Below are positions 55,829-64,000 of a stretch of DNA of 64,000 bases, one piece after another. Source of the DNA: Phycomyces blakesleeanus NRRL 1555(-) (taxonomy: Eukaryota > Mucoromycota > Mucoromycetes > Mucorales > Phycomycetaceae). Location of the stretch: the NCBI RefSeq assembly GCF_001638985.1, contig NW_017265135.1, positions 1,851,223-1,915,222 of the forward strand, in the 5' to 3' direction. The notes below the pieces were generated by a model. It searched no databases. It was not told the origin of the DNA and saw only the letters and a program-made list of their open reading frames with translations. Each line of letters begins with the position of its first letter. Position 1 is the first letter of the stretch. The position numbers and the translations under genes were made by a program.

Positions 55829-58800
55829 TTATGCCCCAAAGTAACGGATTGTACGGTCCAAACCTGCAGCCAAAAGGCTGTCAGCTCCGGGTGCCCATTT
55901 TAAGCCAGTAACTTCTGCAGTGTTGTCTGTGAATGTGGTAATGGGAGATCCGTCCTTAGCCTTGAGAATTCTCACATCAGTACCACCAATGGCCAAGTAC
56001 TGGCCGTAGTTGTCGAACGAGAGAGACTGGACCTTGTAACCCTCATCGAGAGTAAAGGTCTTTGTGTTGGCCAACTTGCGCAAATCCCAAATCTTGACAA
56101 GGTTATCCTCGGAAGCAGTAGCAAGGATATAACTAATAAACACAATTAAACCCATTCAATCAATTAGTCAGGTCACTCAAAACTTCTTCCCCCCCCCCCT
56201 CGATCTTTTCCCTTGTACATATTATGCATGTAGATATGTGTGAGTGTATATGAATAGTTTCTTTACCCGTTCTCAGAGAAAGCAAGAGCACTAATCTTTC
56301 CAGTGTGGCCACTGAAGCTTGCAGCAACAGTTTGAGACTTGACATCCCAAATGCGAACAACCGAGTCACCAGTACCAGCACCAAGGATCATACCATCAGG
56401 ATGGAAGTCAAGTGCAGTGTAACCTAAGTGCAGCACAGGTCAAAACAACAATAATAATGGCAGAAATTATGAGTAAAATAAATTCATGCATATCTACGTA
56501 TTATATATTCCTATATTTTCTGTCTGTGTGTGTGTTTTTTTTTTTCGTAGAAGGAAAGGAGTAAAGAGACTAATTCTTCTCGACTTTAACTTGTACACAT
56601 TCCCCCCCCCCCCCCCTCTCTCTCTTTCTTTAACAAAAGAGATAATGTAACTCACCAGCTTCGGTCTCGGTGTCAATGGCTTCAATAAAGGACTTGCCGT
56701 TCTCAAAGTCATAAAAGGCCCACTTGTTATCCAAACCAGCACTGACAAAGTAGTCCTTGCTAGGGTGAATAGCAAGAGCAGTGACATCTGCAGTGTGTGC
56801 AGAAATGTTGTGGGCAGTGTGGTAGCCCTTGGCTCCTCCTTCTGTCCAGACACGCACGTGCTTGTCGGCACTAGCCGAGACAAACACATCCTTTTCCACA
56901 TCCTGTCCTCTGAACTTAACCGAGGTGACCTTCTTGGTGTGACCTGGTAAGTCCACAACAACCTTTTCTTCGTCGCGGTTGTAGACCTGGACCTTTTTGT
57001 CGTTACCACCGGTGAGGATAAGCTTACCGGTGACATCAACATCAACAGCGGTGATGCCGGGTGTGCGGGAGGAGTGGAGGGATGGGATGGTGGAGGTTTG
57101 GGTGAATGTTTTGATGGTTTCCAGGGAGGTGTAATCGGTAGGAGGCTTTCTCTTGCGTCGACCCTGAGACAAACTATATGTGCGTGTACATAATCATAAC
57201 CACAAATACATTGTATATTATATATTGATTAATAACATGCTTTTTTTGGAATCATATTCAGCGTATTTCTTTCTTCCTTCCTTTTAGCTTNNNNNNNNNN
57301 NNNNNNNNNNNNNNNNNNNNNNNNNNNNNNNNNNNNNNNNNNNNNNNNNNNNNNNNNNNNNNNNNNNNNNNNNNNNNNNNNNNNNNNNNNTCAAAACTTC
57401 TTCCCCCCCCCCCTCGATCTTTTCCCTTGTACATATTATGCATGTAGATATGTGGGAGGGTATATGAATAGTTTCTTTACCCGTTCTCAGAGAAAGCAAG
57501 AGCCCTAATCTTTCCAGTGTGGCCACTGAAGCTTGCAGCAACAGTTTGAGACTTGACATCCCAAATGGGAACAACCGAGTCCCCAGTACCAGCCCCAAGG
57601 ATCATCCCATCAGGATGGAAGTCAAGTGCAGTGTAACCTAAGTGCAGCCCAGGTCAAAACAACAATAATAATGGCAGAAATTATGAGTAAAATAAATTCA
57701 TGCATATCTACGTATTATATATTCCTATATTTTCGGTCGGGGGGGGGGTTTTTTTTTTTCGTAGAAGGAAAGGAGTAAAGAGACTAATTTTTTTCGACTT
57801 TAACTTGTACACATTCCCCCCCCCCCCCCCTCTCTCTCTTTCTTTAACAAAAGAGATAATGTAACTCACCAGCTTCGGTCTCGGTGTCAATGGCTTCAAT
57901 AAAGGACTTGCCGTTCTCAAAGTCATAAAAGGCCCACTTGTTATCCAAACCAGCACTGACAAAGTAGTCCTTGCTAGGGTGAATAGCAAGAGCAGTGACA
58001 TCTGCAGTGTGTGCAGAAATGTTGTGGGCAGTGTGGTAGCCCTTGGCTCCTCCTTCTGTCCAGACACGCACGTGCTTGTCGGCACTAGCCGAGACAAACA
58101 CATCCTTTTCCACATCCTGTCCTCTGAACTTAACCGAGGTGACCTTCTTGGTGTGACCTGGTAAGTCCACAACAACCTTTTCTTCGTCGCGGTTGTAGAC
58201 CTGGACCTTTTTGTCGTTACCACCGGTGAGGATAAGCTTACCGGTGACATCAACATCAACAGCGGTGATGCCGGGTGTGCGGGAGGAGTGGAGGGATGGG
58301 ATGGTGGAGGTTTGGGTGAATGTTTTGATGGTTTCCAGGGAGGTGTAATCGGTAGGAGGCTTTCTCTTGCGTCGACCCTGAGACAAACTATATGTGCGTG
58401 TACATAATCATAACCACAAATACATTGTATATTATATATTGATTAATAACATGCTTTTTTTGGAATCATATTCAGCGTATTTCTTTCTTCCTTCCTTTTA
58501 GCTTACGTTTCACTTGTCTCGTTAATCTTTGCAACAACTTCTTCTGGGAGCGCACCATCAACTTCCATTGTTTCGGTCTTCTCTTCTACAGGTGCAGGTG
58601 CAGAGGTAGTGCCCAAATGAGCCTGGACATTGGCAAGTGCTCTAAACAAAGTCAATAAATTAAATTAAATTACGGTACATGTACACACACACACATATAT
58701 ATATACTCATTAATTCATTCAATTTTCTTTCTCTTTCTCTTTCTCTTTCTATTTTACATTACATATTATATTACATTATATTTTCTATCCTTTTAAATGG

Positions 58801-59586
58801 GTCTGCGCTCTTTCGCTTATGTTTCTACTACCATATCTCTTGATAATTCTCTACTTACTCTCTAGCAGCGTTGCGTTCCTTCTTGAGACGTGCAATAACA
58901 CGGGCAGCGGCATCGTTTTGATAGAGGGCGTGAGAAAGTTCCTGGCGAACTTGTTGATATTGTTGTTTCAATGTGAATGATTCGAGCATAACACTGTCCC
59001 ACTCGTTCTGCAAAGCGGACAGGATAGAGGGTACGGATGAAAGCTTTGGTGGGCGAGGCTTGATTGTCTCTGGGTCTGTTATTAAATTGTTTAATTATAT
59101 ATATATATGTATGTATGTATGTAGCGTAATAGTTGCATTATTATAATATTTTAGCTGGAGCTCAGTTATTGTTTCCATGCGATCGCATCACTGAATAAAT
59201 AAAACAAGAAAAAAACATCATCCTTCTTCTTCTTTTCTTCTTCTTCTTTTCTTCTTCTTCTTCTTTTTCTGGTTCATCCACAAAGAAAATTGAAAAATAA
59301 TAATAATAATAAAAGACAATTTACGCACTTGTCTTGAGTTCAATCAAATCATCGACTGTGAGATCTTCTCCTGTGACAGGATCTTTGCCATGATCACCAA
59401 TGTATTTGACGATCAGTCTTTTTTCAAAAAGGTTGCCTGATTTAACAGACACCACTGGATGTTCAGGTGACTCTCCAGAAACTATAAACACGAAAGTTAA
59501 TTATACATGTATAAAAACCTCTCCAGATGTTTAAATATAAAATTTAATGATGGATGATGCGTAAGAAACTTACTTGCGCAGAACAT
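55829..59586 (-). CDS. PRP19: Pre-mRNA-processing factor 19 (Prp19), interrupted by an assembly gap
   Basis: U-box E3 ligase and scaffold of the NineTeen complex that activates the spliceosome. Start 59586 gives [20 protein letters not shown] and [20 protein letters not shown], the U-box. A coiled-coil exon follows ([40 protein letters not shown]). The WD40 part starts [20 protein letters not shown], continues [60 protein letters not shown] and [16 protein letters not shown], and ends [15 protein letters not shown] at 55829. Part of the WD40 region appears twice (56177-57290 and 57391-58504) around 100 N. If the two copies are merged the gene is intact, so the duplication is treated as an assembly fault and not a gene feature. 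Confidence 0.92.
56177..57290. repeat. First copy of duplicated PRP19 segment
   Basis: 1114 bp that matches 57391-58504 at a constant offset of 1214. It contains one WD40 exon whose translation is identical in both copies (57172-56652) and part of a second exon. This copy joins cleanly to the downstream PRP19 exons and has clean microsatellite sequence, so it is the better read of the locus. Confidence 0.9.
57291..57390. other. Assembly gap (100 N)
   Basis: Exactly 100 unknown bases, the conventional size for a gap of unknown length. It lies precisely between two copies of the same 1114-bp segment, so the two contig ends probably overlap and the real gap is negative. Confidence 0.97.
57391..58504. 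repeat. Second, lower-quality copy of duplicated PRP19 segment
   Basis: Same sequence as 56177-57290, but the part nearest the gap carries clustered T-to-G and A-to-C substitutions, for example TGTGTGTGTG becoming a run of G and CGAACAACC becoming GGAACAACC. These change WD40 residues (VVRIWD becomes VVPIWD). From about 57850 the copy is clean, and it joins correctly to the upstream PRP19 exons. Confidence 0.9.
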
Positions 59587-60869
59587 GGTGTGTAAAGATA
59601 GAAAGACTAGCTCTTTTCCTTTTTTTTTCTTTTCCCACTAAACTTTCCAGCCCAAAAAAAAACGCGCCTTGGGCTTCACACCAAAAAAAAAACTCGAAAT
59701 CACAGTCTGAAAATTGCTATTATATCTCTACGTCATCAATTTCTACGTCATGATCAAAGAAGCATTGAATCTTATACAGATCAAAAGATTAAATTGTACG
59801 TGTTTTAAACTTTTATGCATTTTGACATTTAGGCAGCCCAATGAGATCTGAGGAGGAATAATTGATACGAAATAAAAAGAAGTACCATAAATCTAAAGAA
59901 GGCACAAAAATATATACACAAAAAAGAGATCTTGACATTGCATGACAGAGAATTGTCAGTGAGAAATGTAAAAGGCATGAAAAAAAAAACTCACATTAGG
60001 GGAAAACGACTTTTGAGAAATAGTATTGAGCTAAAATGGATACATGCAGCGGATAATGATACATGAAAAATAAGTATATAGAGAAATAATAACATGAAAT
60101 AATCGAGAATAAGAAACTAGGCACTGACAGTATCAGGACTGGGAATGGATTTTAATAGGGACATGAGCTCCACAGAGGGATTCTTCCCTTGAGAAACTCG
60201 GGATGTCCATTAATAGATCCAGAATATATAATAATACGAGACAAAATCGATTATAATAGATACAGTTTTCAGAATTACACAGATTATTCGTGTTGGCGGG
60301 GAAAAGTGGAGATTTTGGACAAAAGAAGGAGAAGGGAATCCATCAAGAACTAGATTTCTGTGAATGAGAGCAATGGTAGCAGGGAAGATAAAACAAGCAT
60401 ATGTTCTCTGTTTCTCTTGGTAGCGCCACATTGGACATCGGTAGCTTTAAAACCCGTTGTTGCTCTTTGGTAATGATGCTGGTAATGATGTCTTATGCCT
60501 AACCTTTTTCTTATTTTGTTTCTGTTCTCGAGTCTTTATCCATTGATGAGTGAAAGCAAAATATATGATCAATCAGCTCTCAGTACCCGATTAATTACTT
60601 TTGATTTGGGCTTAATAGTTTCACTCAGAAAAAACCTCTCTTGACACAAACCATTCGGGTTACACCATTGAATTTTAGAAGCTTAATGCAAATAATTAAA
60701 ATAAAATAAAATCAAACGAAACGAAACTCTTTGACACAAGCACAGTCATGGTTTGTAAATCAAACATGATAATATATAGAAGTATAAACTTGGTGGTATA
60801 AAGGCCTTGTATGTTTATCTAGATAGCTGACTATAAGTCCAATATCTTTTGACTAGGTTAATAAAAATA
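59587..60869. other. PRP19 upstream region and gene-free DNA
   Basis: No supported gene. The first 150 bp hold T- and A-rich runs of the PRP19 promoter. An ORF at 60210-60431 (minus) lacks protein-like features. Confidence 0.55.
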
Positions 60870-61361
60870 GGGGGTTTCACCAGCTTTGGATGTTGACTGT
60901 TGGATATAGCGGTAGTTTAAGCACCAGCCAATAATAATAAGTATCGAAAAAAGACTGGTGAAACCCCCTAATGACCCTTGGTTGATATGTTTTCTCTCAT
61001 ATACGTCAAAATTCATATGTACAATACGCTTGATTAGAGTACCCATAAATATAGTGCCTATGCCCAAATTCCTCACAAGTAAGTTAGACTTCTATAATTT
61101 GGTATCAAGATAACTACTTTTATATAGATTGATTATGTTTTATTTTTGACTTTGCTTCTATATGAACTTCGCCATCAATCATACATAAAGTACAAAATTT
61201 ACAAAATTTCGGCTAAGTCACGACATCTAGAGTATCGAACTATTTTTTTAGATGCTTGGATGCTCGTTTTTCATTTTTTGAAGATTCATTATAGCCAATC
61301 ATTTTCCGAATTAAGCTACCGATATATCCGACAGTCAACATTCAAAGCTGGTGAAACCCCC
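60870..61361. mobile_element. TA-flanked inverted-repeat element (MITE-like, possibly Tc1/mariner type)
   Basis: The two ends are inverted copies of about 50 bp: left GGGGGTTTCACCAGCTTTGG, right its complement with about four mismatches in the first 51 positions. Both are bordered by TA (60868-60869 and 61362-61363), as for Tc1/mariner-type insertion. The 492-bp body has no transposase. A third terminus in inverted orientation (CTGGTGAAACCCCC, ending 60968, followed by TA) lies inside, suggesting a nested or internally rearranged copy. Confidence 0.7.
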
Positions 61362-61363
61362 TA

Positions 61364-63783
61364 ATGTAATACCTTAATAATTGTTACAAAGGTGTTCTTA
61401 TATGAAATGTTACCTAGAAACTACTTTTGCACGGTTCGCAATTTTGTCTTGAGTAATACATTGACCATTGGTAAGCTAAACAGTTGATTCTTTGAAGAAA
61501 AAGAAAAACTACTCTTTGGTTGCACTAATATTTTTTTTTTTTAAGAAAAATGAGCAATTTAACCAATAAAATCTACCTTTTTTTTAGGTAACCGATGCTT
61601 TTTTTTTCCAAATTAACAAAACCCATAAGCCTGACTGTACAGTATATTATCTTCTTTATTTTTTGGTAATTGATTGAAACCACCCAGACAGATGAGACAT
61701 GTGCTATCAACTTGAAAATTTATAAAATAAAATAAGATCATTATTTCAAATTCGAGTACTTCTTCTGTATTTGCGTCACCTCTCAAACATGGTCAAATGT
61801 GAGAAGCATGGCATCAAGAGACTTGGATTAATTCGGTCTTGTTTGAATACACCACAATGCTTAAATTGGACCTACAGTCATCTTTTCATTTATTTATATA
61901 TTTGTTTGTATGTGTTTGATCTACCATAATTTATGGTCTAATGACGCTATGTAACCCTTGTGCTGTGAATGTGGGAGCTGATACTACAAATTGACTTTTT
62001 ACATACATCATACTGTGGGATTACACAGCAAATTAAATTAAATTCAACTCAATAAATAAATAAATAAATGAGGAATATACTTTGACAGGTTAAATTATCT
62101 TGACCGTCTGTTATAGATTGTTAGTATATATATATATATAAGATAAAATGATATAAAAGATACTGATTCGTGCAAAGTATCAACTTCCTCTCTTTTGTAA
62201 ATATGCTTTTATGTTGGTATCTCCAAATATGTTCCGTATTTTGAAACACATTGAAACAATATTTTAGAGTATTAGGAACAGACTATTGCTAGTTACACAC
62301 TGTCCTGGTTTACTGGCTATATCTATTTGCACACACACACCCATATATATACTTATATATATAAGCAATACTCATTTTGCTTTGGCTTGAACTAATACAG
62401 AAAAAGAAAAATCCTCTGGACAGGTTTAGGGAATAAGGGAAAATATAATACGTCATCAAACTGGTTCTCAAAAAGAAGAGGAAGGAAGAGAAAAAAAGGT
62501 ACCAGGGAATAAGGTAGTTTGATAAATGATTAAAGTAAAAAAGTAAAAAAATAAAAAAGAAAATCTGTAACTATGTGGTGGGAAATAAATTAATAAAAAA
62601 AGAAGAAAAAGAAAAGAAAAGACAGATCAGTGGTTTCTTACAGAAAAGAATTTAAGCTTTTTTCTTTTTCTGTGTTTCTTTTTCATTTTTGGTTTTGATT
62701 TTGGTTTTGCTGTTTATGTTATTGAAATGGCCGACGTGTGTCATGCGTGCTGCTATAGAGAGTTACACAGGAAATGGGACGAAATACAAAGAATATGAAA
62801 GGTATAGCTAACTAATAGCAGTGTCAGTGGTAGCGATGGCAATTGGGATTGTGATTGTGATAGAGATAACGGTGTTGGGGTTGGTATTAGTATTAGTGTT
62901 GGGGCTGGGGTTAATGATGTCCTGTGCCTTTATTTTTAAGAAAGAAAACATCTTGAATATTCTAGTTGTCACAATTTCTTTTTTTTTAGCTAGCAATTAT
63001 GCCTACTGGTCTCCGAGGGCCAGCTGTGCATGGTATTCTTATACCAAGATAACCAGAAGAGAGAAGAAGGAGAGGGTGAATAATGTATTAGTTGAATAGG
63101 TGATCAATGCGCGACATTTGCTGTGGATCAATCCAAGAATGAAGCTTACCAGATGATATAATTGGGTACATGTGATTTGCGCATGTATTTACATCAATAT
63201 TCGGTAGTTTTCTATCATGTCTACCAGCATTATTGGTTCAAAGATAGCATCTCCAGGAGAAGAACGTAAAGTATCATTTACATACTCAAGCCATTTGACA
63301 TTTTTATTTTATTTTTATTTGGGAGTGTATGGTGTAACCTTGGAAAAAACTGTATCCATAGAAATTAACGGACAAGGACAAGGGGATACGCAAGATATAG
63401 TATTTTTACTTGGTTTTCGGACCTTTTCAAAAAAAAAAAATTCGGACGTTCTCTTTTTTTTTTCTGGATGATTTCCATTTTAATTTCAGACGTTTACAAA
63501 AGGGAATTCAGACAATTTCAAATTTTTATTGGACAATTTTATTTTTATTTCCAGACTTTTTTCTTACTTAGTTTAGACAAATTATTTCATACAGATTTCC
63601 ATAATTATTTGTCGCAAGCTGGAAAAAACCTGTCGTGATTTGAAAATGGGACAACCAATAAAAATCTGAGGGAAGCTTTTTGAGAGAAACTTTTTTCCTT
63701 TCAAAATTCAAAATGACTGATCATAATTTTACATTAGGCGCAAATGTAGAGACCATTGTTAATCAAAGCACTCTATAATAATA
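61364..63783. other. Gene-free AT-rich region
   Basis: No gene is supported. It includes an alternating GTT/TTA/GGG purine-biased tract (62820-62920) and a stretch (63430-63600) with repeated CAGAC/GGAC-TTT motifs. Confidence 0.55.
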
Positions 63784-64000
63784 GGGGGTTTCATTATCTC
63801 TTAGGATTAGGATTAGGATTGGGATCCGGAAAGCGGGAGTTTAAATAGTGAAATTATTGGCTGAGAAGAATCTGAATAGAATTAAAATGTGTAGATTTAA
63901 TCCGAAGGAAAAGACTTTCGGATTGAAATTTAGGATTGCTCATTTTGACGTCTGGAAGTACTTAGAGCGAAAGTTTATCAATTTATTTGCCTCTCTTACA
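63784..64000. repeat. Partial terminus resembling the 60870 element, cut by the window end
   Basis: TAGGGGGTTTCA recurs at 63782, matching the first ten bases of the inverted-repeat element end, followed by a short TTAGGA repeat (TTAGGATTAGGATTAGG). The similarity ends after GGGGGTTTCA, so it may be a distantly related end or chance. Confidence 0.35.

Noticed and set aside
56494..57045. 183-codon minus ORF overlapping PRP19
   Set aside because: Alternative frame of a Prp19 WD40 exon; it reappears in the duplicated copy simply because the DNA is duplicated.
57391..58504. A genuine PRP19 partial paralogue or recent tandem duplication
   Set aside because: Unit boundary coincides exactly with a 100-N gap and sequence errors cluster at the gap edge, which fits an assembly fault far better.
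63802..63825. Telomere repeat
   Set aside because: Only three imperfect TTAGGA units inside AT-rich DNA; no long array or chromosome end.

Overview
The window looks like a chromosome segment of an early-diverging filamentous fungus, most likely Mucoromycota (Mucorales-like). The reasons are AT-rich intergenic DNA, compact genes split by many short introns, fungal versions of sterol demethylase CYP51, Prp19, Ubp8/USP22, Rpn12, Spb1 and Exo1, and apparent U12-type introns, which few fungal lineages retain. The species assignment is inference. No bacterial, phage, plasmid or CRISPR feature is seen.

Layout. 1-7.4 kb is almost gene-free AT-rich DNA with one unexplained GC-richer patch and one exon-like ORF. 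7.4-22.4 kb is gene-dense: a SETD6/Rkm4-type SET methyltransferase (-) and the tRNA pseudouridine synthase Pus3/Deg1 (+) diverge from an 84-bp gap; then an unidentified multi-exon gene with U12-type introns (+), Spb1 (-), NAC-beta/BTF3 (-), a SENP8-like cysteine protease (-), a 41-codon ORF with a TATA box (-), Exo1 (-) and PXMP4/PMP24 (-). 23.2-28.1 kb holds a Myb/SANT-like protein (-), proteasome subunit Rpn12 (+) and cornichon/Erv14 (+). 28.1-32.2 kb is a repeat-rich gap with a tRNA-Pro(AGG), a foldback element and three copies of an LTR-like repeat.

32.2-45.6 kb holds an AVT/SLC38-type amino-acid transporter (-), a cytochrome P450 with an atypical I-helix (-), a FAF1/C1orf131-like ribosome-assembly factor (+), an Apq12-like membrane protein (+), CYP51/Erg11 (-) and a SAGA deubiquitinase Ubp8/USP22 (-). 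A 3.2-kb gap leads to a SWIB-domain protein with a Gln/Pro repeat (+) and an MFS transporter (+). PRP19 (-) spans 55.8-59.6 kb and is interrupted by 100 N flanked by two copies of the same 1114-bp segment, almost certainly a false duplication at a contig join. 59.6-64 kb has no convincing gene but carries a TA-flanked inverted-repeat element.

The genes are mainly housekeeping: ribosome biogenesis (Spb1, FAF1-like), translation and nascent-chain handling (Pus3, NAC-beta, tRNA-Pro, Rkm4-like), ubiquitin-family and proteasome functions (Rpn12, SENP8, Ubp8, Prp19), splicing (Prp19), DNA repair (Exo1), lipid and membrane (CYP51, Apq12-like, Erv14, PXMP4). They do not form a recognisable biosynthetic cluster. 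The most interesting features are the U12-type introns, the repeat families and the assembly artefact in PRP19. I see no convincing new multi-gene system.
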